Positions 48,200 through 56,967 of a stretch of DNA of 61,427 nt are shown here, piece by piece. The stretch is from positions 1-61,427 of the forward strand of contig JACSDF010000004.1 of NCBI GenBank assembly GCA_015660815.1. The letters are read 5' to 3'. The stretch comes from Actinomycetota bacterium (GTDB lineage: Bacteria > Actinomycetota > Actinomycetes > Nanopelagicales > Nanopelagicaceae). Position 1 is the first letter of the stretch. The number at the start of each line of letters is the position of its first letter. Below the pieces are notes generated by a model that worked only from the letters and a program-made list of their open reading frames with translations, made no database searches and was not told the DNA's origin. The position numbers and the translations under genes were made by a program.

Positions 48200-48692
48200 C
48201 GAACTCAAACTCGTACGTCACTGGAAGTGGCGCAGTTCCTGCTAAACGAAATAATCGGATGGCAACTTTCTTTCTGACCATCTGAGTCGATGAAACAGCA
48301 TCGGTATGAATCGCGATAGCGATAGAAATTTTCACCATGAGTGCAGATAACTCATCAAATAACGCCGCCTCCCCCTCATTTGCATGGATCGCTCCATCAA
48401 CAATAAGTAGACCTAGAGCCCCAGATAGCGCCATCTCCGCCGAAGAACGATCTTGAACAGGGGCCTCACGGGCTTGGTAAGCCGCCGATGTTAAAAGCAA
48501 CGAAGATGCAGGATCTGCGAAATCGCTATAGGCAATTTCAAGAGCGATTGCGGCGCGGCGCTGAAGGAGGCCATCCAAGTTTGCCCAACTAGTTTCAACT
48601 CGATGATGTAAGCGGTCTAAACGCGTAGCAAGGAATGAGAGATACCAGAGCGAAATCAAAATAATTAAAGCAACTGCCAGAGTAGTTTTCAC
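48189..48692 (-). CDS. LemA-like single-pass membrane protein
   Basis: This 167-residue protein has one N-terminal membrane helix (LAVALIILISLWYLSFLAT) and then RLHHRVETSWANLDGLLQRR, which resembles the LemA helix pattern (V..AWA.I...L..R). The remainder is helical without known catalytic motifs. It is four bases downstream of pimA and overlaps the lipoprotein gene. The function is not known, and the LemA assignment rests on the N-terminal 50 residues. Confidence 0.6.
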   Translation of the reverse strand: MKTTLAVALIILISLWYLSFLATRLDRLHHRVETSWANLDGLLQRRAAIALEIAYSDFADPASSLLLTSAAYQAREAPVQDRSSAEMALSGALGLLIVDGAIHANEGEAALFDELSALMVKISIAIAIHTDAVSSTQMVRKKVAIRLFRLAGTAPLPVTYEFEFDAI

Positions 48693-48695
48693 GTC

Positions 48696-49874
48696 TCATC
48701 GCCCATCTCTAGATAAAAATCGATTCCATGATCGACTATCTGAGGCTAACGTTATTTTTTCTCCACCAACCATGGCCATCTCATAAATCGAAAATATCTC
48801 TTCTGCCACAACATCCCAATCAAATTTTTGAGCGTGATTCTTACCTTTTCGCGCAAGTTCTTTACGCTTAGGTTCATCGCGAAGTAAATCAATTATCGTT
48901 TTTGCTAAATCCATCGAATCCTCCGATGTAAACAAGGCACCAAATTCGCCTCCACCTAACAGAGAATCGAAGGCTGGAATATCACTTGCTACGACACAAG
49001 CACCGCCGGCTAGAGCTTCGGCCAAAATAATTCCGAAGGATTCTCCGCCTGTATTTGGGGCGACGTAGATGGCTAACGATGACATAAAGTCAGCTTTTTC
49101 TTCTTCAGTAATTTTGCCAAGAAATTCAAATCGGTGACGAAGCTCTGGATCAATCGATTTTGCAATCTCACGTGGATCACCTGGACCAGCGACAAAAACT
49201 TTAACATCAGGGGCAAAACGTGCCACGATAGGAAGCGCGTCGAGCAATACTTGCAAACCTTTACGGGGCTCTTCAAAGCGACCAATAAAGCCAATGGTAT
49301 TTCCCGACCATTTATCTCGTTGAACTCCATTGGCATATCGTTTTGCATATATCCCATTTGGAATGACAACGGCATCGGTTTCAAGATGATTAGTAAGAGT
49401 CAAACGCGCCGCTTCAGAGACTGCAATGCGAGCCGAAAGTTTCTCTATTGCAGGTTCAAGAATTGGCCCAATGGCATAAATGACTTTTTGATGTTTAGCT
49501 GCAGCGTGAAAAGTCCCGACCATTGGACCTTCAGCCGCCCAACAAGCAAGAAGTGAAATCGATGGAATCGCTGGCTCATGTAAATGCAAAACATCAAACT
49601 CACCATTTTGAATCCACTGCCGCACACGCGCAAAGGCGATTGGACCAAAGAGCACTCGAGCAACTGCGCCGTTATATGGAATTGAAATTGGTTTACCGGC
49701 ATTGACAACGTACGGTGGCAATTGAGATTCATCTATCGCAGGTGCTAAGACTGAAACTCTATGTCCGGCGCCAATGAGAAATTCAGCTAAATCTCGTACA
49801 TGGTTCTGCACTCCCCCGGGAGTATCCCAACCATAAGGACAGACAATTCCAATTGATAACCGCGCTTTGAGCAT
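48696..49874 (-). CDS. pimA: phosphatidylinositol alpha-mannosyltransferase PimA
   Basis: PimA adds the first mannose to phosphatidylinositol on the cytoplasmic side of the membrane. The GT4 protein of 392 residues closely follows mycobacterial PimA: IGIVCPYGWDTPGGVQNHV, GKPISIPYNGAVARV, FDVLHLHEPAIPS, GFIGRFEEPRKGLQVLL and TGGESFGIILAEALAGG with the GDP-mannose-binding glutamates. The start overlaps the acyltransferase stop by one base. The gene order with the acyltransferase and pgsA confirms the PIM pathway. Confidence 0.94.
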   Translation of the reverse strand: MLKARLSIGIVCPYGWDTPGGVQNHVRDLAEFLIGAGHRVSVLAPAIDESQLPPYVVNAGKPISIPYNGAVARVLFGPIAFARVRQWIQNGEFDVLHLHEPAIPSISLLACWAAEGPMVGTFHAAAKHQKVIYAIGPILEPAIEKLSARIAVSEAARLTLTNHLETDAVVIPNGIYAKRYANGVQRDKWSGNTIGFIGRFEEPRKGLQVLLDALPIVARFAPDVKVFVAGPGDPREIAKSIDPELRHRFEFLGKITEEEKADFMSSLAIYVAPNTGGESFGIILAEALAGGACVVASDIPAFDSLLGGGEFGALFTSEDSMDLAKTIIDLLRDEPKRKELARKGKNHAQKFDWDVVAEEIFSIYEMAMVGGEKITLASDSRSWNRFLSRDGR

Positions 49875-50758
49875 TAACTACGCTCCTTGAAATCGCCATC
49901 GATCCAAATGCGTTGCATCATGTGCCAATCCTCTGGATGCGCTGCTATTCCCTTAGCGAATAAATCGGCGCTATTTTGAACGATAGCGGCGACTCTTTCA
50001 CTCTCATCGTCAATCGTAGACAAAGGAACCATTTCAAAATCAATGTGAATTCCATCTTCGGTGTAGGAAACCATCGCATAAATCAGCGGTGCGCCTGTCT
50101 TTATCGCCAGGATTGCAGGTCCTGCCGGCATACGTGCCGGAGCTCCAAAGAAAGTAACATCAATGCCAGAGCGTGATAAATCTCTATCTGCCGCCAAAGC
50201 AACGACACATCCGGCGCGCAAGCGCAATGCCAGAGTTGGAATAACCCGTCCATCCAAGGGCAACGCCTCCATACCAAATGCTGCGCGATATGACATGAAT
50301 TTCTTAAACAGCGCCTCTGGCTTTAAACGCTCGGCCACAGTCACAATCTTTGCCCCTTTGCCACAAAAATAGGCGGCGGCATGGTCGTAATTTCCAACAT
50401 GTGGCAGCGTCACAATCGCGCCATTGCCTGCAGCGATTGCATCAAGGAGCAGATGCTCATGTGTCGTAGTGACAGTCGATGCAATTCGCGATTTAGACCA
50501 ATCTGGAAATCTAAATGTGTCACACCAATATCGGACCATCGAGCGCATCGCCTTGTACACCAGCAGATCTAAATCTAATGCCGTGATATTTGGCTGTGTA
50601 CGTGCGAGATTTGATCTAAAACGCACAATGCTTGGAGCATTTCTCTTTGTAAGAAAATCTGCGATTCGATATGCCGTGCGGTAAACAAAGCCTTCAGGTA
50701 GCCATCGCAAAATACGCCATGCTGCAAAATAACCCCATGCGTTGAGTGTTTGCAGCAT
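49874..50758 (-). CDS. patA: PIM acyltransferase (PatA-like, LpxL fold)
   Basis: A 294-residue member of the lipid A acyltransferase-like family, expected to acylate a mannose of phosphatidylinositol mannoside using acyl-CoA. The catalytic HxxxxD is in TLPHVGNYDHAA near residue 125, and an acceptor-side segment FFGAPARMPAGPA follows. It has no clear signal peptide and is membrane-associated by family. It lies directly after pgsA with no gap and before pimA. Confidence 0.88.
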   Translation of the reverse strand: MLQTLNAWGYFAAWRILRWLPEGFVYRTAYRIADFLTKRNAPSIVRFRSNLARTQPNITALDLDLLVYKAMRSMVRYWCDTFRFPDWSKSRIASTVTTTHEHLLLDAIAAGNGAIVTLPHVGNYDHAAAYFCGKGAKIVTVAERLKPEALFKKFMSYRAAFGMEALPLDGRVIPTLALRLRAGCVVALAADRDLSRSGIDVTFFGAPARMPAGPAILAIKTGAPLIYAMVSYTEDGIHIDFEMVPLSTIDDESERVAAIVQNSADLFAKGIAAHPEDWHMMQRIWIDGDFKERS

Positions 50759-51355
50759 TTATGCAAGCGCTCTTTTAACGATGAGCATTCGTTGCACCAC
50801 TGTTACAGATCCCAGAATCGCTAATAACCACATTCCCCCGGCTAAAACAAAAGGAACGCCAAGACCATCTAAGGCGATAGCTAGCAGTGAGATTATTAAG
50901 CGCTCCGTGCGCTCTGCGATTCCACCTGAACAAGGGATTGAGAAAATTTCGGCTTTAGCTCGAATATATGGCACTAGTAAACCTGAAACTAAAGAGACTA
51001 TGACCACAACAGCCAATCGATCATCGCTATCGATTAAATAGATTGATAGACCTATCAAGATTGCAGAATCCGTTATTCGATCTATGGTTGAATCTAGAAA
51101 AGCACCCCATCGACTTGCACCTACCTGGGAAATTCTCGCCATAGTTCCATCAAAGAGATCGCTAAGCGCAAAGATAACAATGATGGCCGTTCCGAGGAAG
51201 AAATCGCCCCGTGGATAGAAGTAGAGTGATGATGTAACCACGCCGAGCGCCCCAACGAAGGTGGTCCCATTAGGTGTGATCCCGATTCGAAGGGCAAATT
51301 TGGCTACGGGTGTTATGAATCTCGTAACCGCTGGTTTGAAAATGCGACTTATCAT
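50759..51355 (-). CDS. pgsA: phosphatidylinositol(-phosphate) synthase, CDP-alcohol phosphotransferase
   Basis: This integral membrane enzyme joins CDP-diacylglycerol with inositol phosphate, the first step toward PIMs. The CDP-alcohol signature is complete: DLFDGTMARISQVGASRWGA then FLDSTIDR, matching DGxxAR...GxxxDxxxD. About six membrane helices are seen. ATG 51355 is chosen, although a GTG directly before it could also serve. A TACGAT -10 box lies 8 bases upstream, suggesting a leaderless transcript. Confidence 0.93.
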   Translation of the reverse strand: MISRIFKPAVTRFITPVAKFALRIGITPNGTTFVGALGVVTSSLYFYPRGDFFLGTAIIVIFALSDLFDGTMARISQVGASRWGAFLDSTIDRITDSAILIGLSIYLIDSDDRLAVVVIVSLVSGLLVPYIRAKAEIFSIPCSGGIAERTERLIISLLAIALDGLGVPFVLAGGMWLLAILGSVTVVQRMLIVKRALA

Positions 51356-51363
51356 CACCTCCC

Positions 51364-51373
51364 ATCGTAGGCT
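51364..51373. promoter_or_regulatory. overlapping divergent -10 boxes of pgsA and the EF-G-like gene
   Basis: TACGAT on the minus strand (51369-51364) lies 8 bases from the pgsA ATG. TAGGCT on the plus strand (51368-51373) lies 6 bases from the GTG of the EF-G-like gene. The two boxes share two bases. Each -35 region would fall inside the opposite gene. Confidence 0.45.
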
Positions 51374-51379
51374 GAGCAG

Positions 51380-51964
51380 GTGAATTCCACTGCATCACCC
51401 CTATCCCTTGCCGTGTATGGCCATGAGAGCGCCGATCCAGCATCCGTAGCGGCGGTACTAGGTGCACATGTAGCCCACGTCGCCGAGGCACACATCGACG
51501 CTGCGATCTTTGCCGTTAATCCCTCCATGGGAATTGACCAGGCAACTATCGATATCTGGTCGGCATATGACGAGTTTCAGACTCCACGAATTCTTGTTGT
51601 AACGCATTTAGAAAACCAGGAGGCTGATTTCGATGATGCCGTCATGCTGGCCAACCGCGTCTTTGACTTTATGGCAACACCTTATTTAGTTTTACATGAT
51701 GAGGCTGGATTGCCGTGTGCGCTTATCTCACTTGAAACAATGCAGATACTGGATTACAGCACGGTACCGCCAACGCAACGTCCGTGCGAGCCTGAACATG
51801 AAGTACTAGTGCAGGAGTTTCGAGATGAGTACCTCGAACTCACAACCTCATTGGGTGAAGGCGCATTTGCTGCCGGAGTTTTGTTTCCAGCAATACCGAT
51901 GTGGATCGAAAAGACCCTCGGTGTAGATATTGTAAAAAACTACTTACAACAAATTATCGTGTAG
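51380..51964 (+). CDS. EF-G-like G-domain remnant protein without nucleotide-binding motifs
   Basis: The 194-residue protein has no P-loop but matches the middle of the elongation factor G GTPase domain. AAIFAVNPSMGIDQATIDIW, then PRILVVTHLENQEADFDDAV corresponds to the EF-G stretch ending in PRI.FVNKMD...ADF. The NKxD guanine motif is THLE here (residues 75-78) and the DTPGH region is lost. The later part (YLVLHDEAGLP, ALISLETMQILDY) follows the EF-G G' insert. It should not bind GTP normally, and its function is unknown. GTG 51380 lies 6 bases after a -10 box. It ends flush with the convergent HIT gene. Confidence 0.7.
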   Translation: MNSTASPLSLAVYGHESADPASVAAVLGAHVAHVAEAHIDAAIFAVNPSMGIDQATIDIWSAYDEFQTPRILVVTHLENQEADFDDAVMLANRVFDFMATPYLVLHDEAGLPCALISLETMQILDYSTVPPTQRPCEPEHEVLVQEFRDEYLELTTSLGEGAFAAGVLFPAIPMWIEKTLGVDIVKNYLQQIIV

Positions 51965-52483
51965 TCACCATGCCGCTGCGATTTCATCTCGGGTAAGACC
52001 CAAAAGCTGCGGAAGAACTTTCGTACGACCAATGATCGGCATGAAATTAGCATCACCACTCCACCGTGGAACAAGGTGCTGATGAATATGATCGGCCACT
52101 CCTGCCCCGGAAATCGCACCTTGGTTCATGCCAAGATTAAAACCTGCTGGCGCCGATACTGTGCGTATCGTTTTCATTGCATGTGCAGTGAGCGCTGAAA
52201 TCTCATTACGCTCGTTATCCGTTAAATCCGTTAGATCTGCGACGTGTCGATAAGCACAAATTAAAAGATGCCCCGGGTTGTATGGATACAAATTCATTAC
52301 AACATAGGCGGTTTCGCCACGATGGACAATGAGGCTTTCTTCATTACTTAAAGTTGGAATTCGACAGAATGGACACTCAATTCCATTGCCTTCTAGTGGA
52401 CGGTTCTCACCGCGTAGATAATCAAGTCGATGTGGAGCCCACAAACGTGCCCAGCCATCAGGAATCCCTAAACCATCGACCAC
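51965..52483 (-). CDS. HIT-family diadenosine tetraphosphate phosphorylase-like protein
   Basis: The 172-residue HIT protein has the zinc-type region CPFCRIPTLSNEE and the catalytic histidine triad in ADHIHQHLVPRW. The mycobacterial homologue at the same place in the thrS-pgsA cluster is an Ap4A phosphorylase, so that activity is likely but inferred. It starts with GTG two bases after the thrS stop. Its stop directly touches that of the plus-strand EF-G-like gene. Confidence 0.87.
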   Translation of the reverse strand: MVDGLGIPDGWARLWAPHRLDYLRGENRPLEGNGIECPFCRIPTLSNEESLIVHRGETAYVVMNLYPYNPGHLLICAYRHVADLTDLTDNERNEISALTAHAMKTIRTVSAPAGFNLGMNQGAISGAGVADHIHQHLVPRWSGDANFMPIIGRTKVLPQLLGLTRDEIAAAW

Positions 52484-52485
52484 GA

Positions 52486-54474
52486 TTACACCTGTGTGCG
52501 ATCTTCGACTATTTTTTTAATTTCGGTTATCGCATCCGCAATTGGAATTCCATTTTTCTGTTCGCCATTTCGATATCTAAATGAGACTGCACCAGCTGCT
52601 TGATCTTCTTCACCTGCAATCACCATGAAGGGAATTTTTTGCATTTGGGCATTGCGAACTTTTTTCTGCATTCGATCATCGGAGCTATCGAGTTCAGTGC
52701 GAATTCCAGCTGCGCGCATTTGTGCCATAACTTCCGCTAAATAATCAACGAAGGCATCGGCCACTGGGATTCCAATGGCTTGTACAGGTGCAAGCCATGG
52801 TGGAAAAGCGCCGGCATAGTGTTCGGTTAAGACCCCAAAGAAGCGCTCAATAGAGCCAAAGAGTGCACGATGGATCATTACTGGGCGTTGACGGCTGCCA
52901 TCAGATGCAGCGTATTCAAGCTCAAAGCGTTGAGGCAGTTGGAAATCAACTTGGATAGTCGACATCTGCCATGTGCGCCCGATTGCATCTTTTGCCTGTA
53001 CTGAAATCTTTGGTCCGTAAAAAGCCGCTCCACCCTCATCCAATACAAGTTCAAGTTTTTGGGCATTGGCGGCGGTGCGAAGCGCTTCAGTTGCTTCCAA
53101 CCAATCGCTATCGTCCCCAACTGATTTTTCAGGGTTACGAGTGGAGAGTTCAAGATAAAAATCATTGAGACCATAATCGCGAAGTAAGTTAAGAACAAAA
53201 GTTAGAAGCGAATCAAGTTCACCAACCATCTGCTCTTTCGTGCAGTAAATGTGCGCATCGTCTTGGGTAAATCCACGCGCACGGGTTAGGCCATGTATAA
53301 CACCAGATTTTTCATAACGGTAGACAGTACCGAATTCAAAGAGACGCAGAGGAAGTTCGCGATAGGAACGACCACGAGAGCGGAAAATTAGATTGTGGAA
53401 AGGGCAGTTCATTGGTTTCATGTAATACTGTTGACCTGCACGTTTTATGGTGCCATCGGCATGAAACTCTTCATCCAAAATCATTGGTGGATACATACCT
53501 TCGGCGTACCATTCGAGGTGTCCTGATGTTTCAAAGAGGGCGGCTTTTGTTAAGTGTGGCGAGTAAACAAACTCGTATCCCTCATCTTCATGGCGCTTTC
53601 GAGAGTAATCTTCCATCGCTCTACGAATGATTCCGCCCTTAGGATGAAATACCGCTAAACCTGAACCAATCTCTTCAGGAAATGAAAAGAGATCAAGTTC
53701 GGAGCCAAGACGGCGATGATCGCGTTTTTCTGCCTCCGCTAAAAGCTCTAGGTAAACGTTGAGCTCATCCTGTGATGGCCATGCAGTGCCGTAAATTCGC
53801 TGCAACATAGGATTTTTTTCCGAACCACGCCAATATGCCGCAGCGCTTCGCATTAATTTAAATGCAGGGATTAACTTTGTCGATGCTAAATGCGGGCCTC
53901 GACAAAGATCGCTCCAGATGGGATTGCCATCTCGACCTAAGTTGTCATAGATAGTTAATTCGCTGCCGCCGACTTCGACACTGGCTTCATCGCCGGCAGG
54001 GCCTTTGATTCCAATGAGTTCGCACTTATAGGGCTCGTGAGCAAGCTCTGAGAGCGCTTCGCTTTCAGTCACTACTCGCCGTCTAAAACGCTGACCTTCT
54101 TTAACAATCTTGCGCATCGCGGCTTCGATTTTTACTAAATCATCTGGGTTAAAACTATGTTCTGGATCAAAGTCATAGTAAAAGCCATTTTTGATCGGCG
54201 GCCCGATACCTAATCGAGTATTCGCGTAGACCTCTTGCACTGCTTGGGCCATCACATGGGCCGTTGAATGTCGAAGAACAGCTAAACCATCTGGCGATGA
54301 AATCGAAACCGCCTCAACAATATCTCCGGCAAATAACGGGCTCCAGAGATCTCGAAGCTGGCCATTAATGCGCGCAACGACGATCTCTTTGTTCTCGGCG
54401 AAGAGGTGGGTAGGGCGAATATCGGCCTCAACGCTGCGCAGTTGACCATCTACTGTGATATCTATTGAGGACAT
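52486..54474 (-). CDS. thrS: threonyl-tRNA synthetase
   Basis: Charges tRNA-Thr. The 662-residue protein has an N-terminal TGS-like region, the editing domain with [14 protein letters not shown], class II motifs ([13 protein letters not shown] with the zinc cysteine, [32 protein letters not shown]) and a C-terminal anticodon domain. It lies 4 bases from pabC and is complete. Confidence 0.98.
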   Translation of the reverse strand: MSSIDITVDGQLRSVEADIRPTHLFAENKEIVVARINGQLRDLWSPLFAGDIVEAVSISSPDGLAVLRHSTAHVMAQAVQEVYANTRLGIGPPIKNGFYYDFDPEHSFNPDDLVKIEAAMRKIVKEGQRFRRRVVTESEALSELAHEPYKCELIGIKGPAGDEASVEVGGSELTIYDNLGRDGNPIWSDLCRGPHLASTKLIPAFKLMRSAAAYWRGSEKNPMLQRIYGTAWPSQDELNVYLELLAEAEKRDHRRLGSELDLFSFPEEIGSGLAVFHPKGGIIRRAMEDYSRKRHEDEGYEFVYSPHLTKAALFETSGHLEWYAEGMYPPMILDEEFHADGTIKRAGQQYYMKPMNCPFHNLIFRSRGRSYRELPLRLFEFGTVYRYEKSGVIHGLTRARGFTQDDAHIYCTKEQMVGELDSLLTFVLNLLRDYGLNDFYLELSTRNPEKSVGDDSDWLEATEALRTAANAQKLELVLDEGGAAFYGPKISVQAKDAIGRTWQMSTIQVDFQLPQRFELEYAASDGSRQRPVMIHRALFGSIERFFGVLTEHYAGAFPPWLAPVQAIGIPVADAFVDYLAEVMAQMRAAGIRTELDSSDDRMQKKVRNAQMQKIPFMVIAGEEDQAAGAVSFRYRNGEQKNGIPIADAITEIKKIVEDRTQV

Positions 54475-54478
54475 GTGC

Positions 54479-55237
54479 TTAGCCTAGCGAATGAAGTATG
54501 ACCATCGCTTGGATTTCATCGCTAAAGGCTTGTGATGCCTCTAATTCACGGCCCTCAATCGATGCCACTGGCTGTGAGATTCGCAGACTACCGAGCAAAA
54601 TTGCGGCATCAACTTCATCAATTCGAGATAACGAAATCGAAGCAACATCCACCCCGCAGTTTTCAATTACAAGCTCTCGCATGATGCCGGGCAAAATCCC
54701 ATCACTAATTGGTGGGGTCACCCAACGGCCATTAATTTTCACAATTACATTTGATACCGCACCCTCACAAATCTTTCCATCGGTATTAGACACCAGCGCC
54801 TCATCAAAACCTAAAAGCTTTGCCTCTTCTAAAATCGCCAAGCGATGTCCATATGGATAGCTTTTAATCATTTGGTCAGTAATCGCAGATTTATCAGGGT
54901 GAATTCGCATCGTGGCCGGCTTATTCTGTGGTTGATACGGCAGATGAATAACGGCCCACTGACCATTTCCATCAAAAGAGATGCGCAATAAACCATCAGG
55001 GTGTGGCTCGGCTTCAATCACTTGTGCGACGGCTTGTGCAACGAGTTCAAGGGCCGGCAAATCTATGTGGGCAATCTGAGCGCTCTTTACTGCGCGCTGA
55101 ATATGGCGGGAGTATGAATAAGCAACACCGTTGACTGTTCGTAAAGTTTCAAATATTCCATCGCCCTTTAACCAGCCCGTTGCTGTACATGGAGTAGTTT
55201 CGATCTCAACTAAAGCCCCGTTAAATGAGATCTTCAT
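54479..55237 (-). CDS. pabC: aminodeoxychorismate lyase (class IV aminotransferase-like)
   Basis: A fold-type IV PLP enzyme of 252 residues, predicted to release pyruvate from aminodeoxychorismate to give p-aminobenzoate. Motifs are [27 protein letters not shown], the PLP lysine in [32 protein letters not shown] and [17 protein letters not shown] branched-chain or D-amino acid aminotransferase cannot be excluded from motifs alone, but the ATGA overlap with pabB favours PabC. The frame extends to 55297 inside pabB, and ATG 55237 is preferred. Confidence 0.87.
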   Translation of the reverse strand: MKISFNGALVEIETTPCTATGWLKGDGIFETLRTVNGVAYSYSRHIQRAVKSAQIAHIDLPALELVAQAVAQVIEAEPHPDGLLRISFDGNGQWAVIHLPYQPQNKPATMRIHPDKSAITDQMIKSYPYGHRLAILEEAKLLGFDEALVSNTDGKICEGAVSNVIVKINGRWVTPPISDGILPGIMRELVIENCGVDVASISLSRIDEVDAAILLGSLRISQPVASIEGRELEASQAFSDEIQAMVILHSLG

Positions 55238-56223
55238 GAAAGGCTCCCACCAGCGATTGAAATGAGCCGGCGCGCTTTTAGTTCGGTCTCTTCCCACTCA
55301 TCCTTTGGAACACTCCCCCACGTAATTCCGGCGCCTGTTCCAAAACGCAGGGCGTTATCTTTAAAAAAGATTCTAATTGCAACCGAGAGTTCACATGCAT
55401 CACCTTGAACCCATCCAAGTGCACCACAGTATGGGCCGCGTGCACTTTCATTTTCGGTTATGACTGAAATCGCCGATGATTTAGGCGCACCACTAATAGA
55501 TCCAGCTGGTTGGAGCGCCGAAAAAATTTCGCTCCAAGAAATTCCTGGTCGAAGCTCGCCCTCAATATCTGAGACTAAGTGCACTAACCCTGGATGCGGC
55601 TCTGATGCTAATAACCGTGGAACCGTGACGGTGCCACCCTCGCAGATCGCACCGAAATCATTGCGCATTAAATCGACGATCATGACATTTTCAGCAATGT
55701 CCTTTGCGCCAAAGTGCGATTGACCAGGTAGTTGAGTACCTTTAATGGGCGATGTTCGCATTCGATTTCCAGTTCGCTTTAAAAATAATTCAGGTGAGGC
55801 CGATGCGATATTTATTCCAGGGGCTTCAAAATATGATGCCCACGGCGCAGGATTATTCATAAGAATTGACGTAAAAAGACCGCGCAGATTGCGCGATTCA
55901 TCAATCGGCGTTGATAGCTCTCTGCAGGCATTTACTTGATACACCCAGCCTTGTGCAATAAAAGTTTGAATGGACTCCACATATTCGATGTATTGCAGTT
56001 GGGTACGCGATGAATGCCACTGGTCCTCGAGTTTTTCCCATGGATGTGTTGGAAAATCGGCTTTCACTACGTTCTCAAATCGCGCTGCGGTAAATGCGCC
56101 TTCAAAGGTAGTTGAAACCGCCCAGAAACCACCGTCATCTAGAGCCTTAGGATCATGGGTTATCTCAACTAAACCGGTCGCTAGACGGCCTCCCATCCAA
56201 AACATGGCATCACCCTGGTTCAT
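55234..56223 (-). CDS. pabB: aminodeoxychorismate synthase component I
   Basis: PabB converts chorismate to aminodeoxychorismate for folate synthesis. At about 329 residues it is a short form holding mainly the chorismate-binding domain. Key motifs are YQVNACRELSTP, SASPELFLKRTGNRMRTSPIKGT with the catalytic lysine, ENVMIVDLMRNDFGAI and LQPAGSISGAPKSSA. No pabA glutaminase gene is in the window. It is the first gene of the pabB-pabC-thrS-HIT run. Confidence 0.9.
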   Translation of the reverse strand: MNQGDAMFWMGGRLATGLVEITHDPKALDDGGFWAVSTTFEGAFTAARFENVVKADFPTHPWEKLEDQWHSSRTQLQYIEYVESIQTFIAQGWVYQVNACRELSTPIDESRNLRGLFTSILMNNPAPWASYFEAPGINIASASPELFLKRTGNRMRTSPIKGTQLPGQSHFGAKDIAENVMIVDLMRNDFGAICEGGTVTVPRLLASEPHPGLVHLVSDIEGELRPGISWSEIFSALQPAGSISGAPKSSAISVITENESARGPYCGALGWVQGDACELSVAIRIFFKDNALRFGTGAGITWGSVPKDEWEETELKARRLISIAGGSLS

Positions 56224-56246
56224 GAGCACACGCTATCTATTCGGGC

Positions 56247-56282
56247 TTGATTTTGGCGCTTATGGCTTACCTACGATAGATT
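56247..56282 (+). promoter_or_regulatory. candidate promoter of tRNA-Gly and tRNA-Cys
   Basis: TTGGCG (56253-56258) and TAGATT (56277-56282) are separated by 18 bases and end 10 bases before tRNA-Gly. TTGATT (56247-56252) with TACGAT (56272-56277) is an alternative with 19-base spacing. Confidence 0.35.
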
Positions 56283-56292
56283 TTGCCACCTC

Positions 56293-56365
56293 GCGGACGT
56301 AGCGCAGTTGGTAGCGCGGAACCTTGCCAAGGTTCAGGTCGCCGGTTCGAACCCGGTCGTCCGCT
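56293..56365 (+). tRNA. tRNA-Gly (anticodon GCC)
   Basis: A full cloverleaf can be drawn: acceptor GCGGACG with CGTCCGC, anticodon stem GAACC/GGTTC around TTGCCAA, and T arm CCGGTTCGAACCCGG. Anticodon GCC is at 56326-56328. The discriminator is T and no CCA is encoded. Confidence 0.96.
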
Positions 56366-56394
56366 CTGGTACGTCGCCATGGCGATGAGTTATT

Positions 56395-56465
56395 GGTCGG
56401 GTGGCCGAGAGGCGAGGCAAGGGACTGCAAATCCCTCTACACGGGTTCAAATCCCGTCCCGACCT
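56395..56465 (+). tRNA. tRNA-Cys (anticodon GCA)
   Basis: Acceptor GGTCGGG pairs with CCCGACC, anticodon stem AGGGA/TCCCT holds CTGCAAA, and the T arm is ACGGGTTCAAATCCCGT. Anticodon GCA is at 56427-56429, with discriminator T as expected for cysteine. No CCA is encoded. It lies 29 bases after tRNA-Gly and is probably in the same transcript. Confidence 0.96.
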
Positions 56466-56513
56466 CCATCGATAGAAACGCATACGGACCAGAGTTATGG
56501 GAAGGAAAGCGCC

Positions 56514-56852
56514 ATGAGTGAGTCAACGCGTCCGTGGGGGCGCTATGAAATTCTTCAAGAGTCTCCCGATCATAAAGTTAAATGCATCTGGGTCACTCCA
56601 GGTAAGCGACTTTCATATCAGCGCCATGAAAGGCGTGCAGAGCACTGGTTTATCGTCGCCGGGTCCGCGCGAATAACCTTGAACGGTGTTGAGTCAATGG
56701 TGGTCGCTGGCGATAGCGTCGATATAAATATCTCAGATTTACATCGAATAGAAAATATCGGAGACACTGACGTGATATTTATTGAAGTACAGACCGGCAG
56801 CTATTTTGGTGAAGATGATATTGAACGAATTGAGGATGATTACGGGCGCTAA
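56514..56852 (+). CDS. stand-alone mannose-6-phosphate isomerase type II cupin
   Basis: The 112-residue protein equals the C-terminal cupin of ManC/type II phosphomannose isomerases: RPWGRYEILQESPDHKVKCI, PGKRLSYQRHERRAEHWFIV with the metal-binding His and Glu, ARITLNGVESMVVAGDSVDI, HRIENIGDTDV and the final GEDDIERIEDDYGR. The GDP-mannose pyrophosphorylase part is missing, so it may isomerise fructose 6-phosphate to mannose 6-phosphate, which could feed the mannose donor used by PimA. A strong GGAAGGA lies upstream of ATG 56514. It sits between tRNA-Cys and tRNA-Val. Confidence 0.88.
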   Translation: MSESTRPWGRYEILQESPDHKVKCIWVTPGKRLSYQRHERRAEHWFIVAGSARITLNGVESMVVAGDSVDINISDLHRIENIGDTDVIFIEVQTGSYFGEDDIERIEDDYGR

Positions 56853-56872
56853 ATTCAACAATTTTCGTGGGG

Positions 56873-56878
56873 TATGAT
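56873..56878 (+). promoter_or_regulatory. -10 box of tRNA-Val
   Basis: TATGAT ends 10 bases before the tRNA-Val gene, which would give a short 5' extension for RNase P to remove. No clear -35 box is seen. Confidence 0.5.
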
Positions 56879-56888
56879 TTCCCAGCAA

Positions 56889-56960
56889 GGATCGTTGGCT
56901 CAGCGGTAGAGCACCACATTGACATTGTGGGGGTCACTGGTTCGATCCCAGTACGGTCCA
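56889..56960 (+). tRNA. tRNA-Val (anticodon GAC)
   Basis: Acceptor GGATCGT pairs with ACGGTCC (one G-T pair), anticodon stem CCACA/TGTGG encloses TTGACAT, and the T arm is ACTGGTTCGATCCCAGT. Anticodon GAC is at 56921-56923, discriminator A. No CCA is encoded. Confidence 0.96.
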
Positions 56961-56967
56961 CGTAGAA

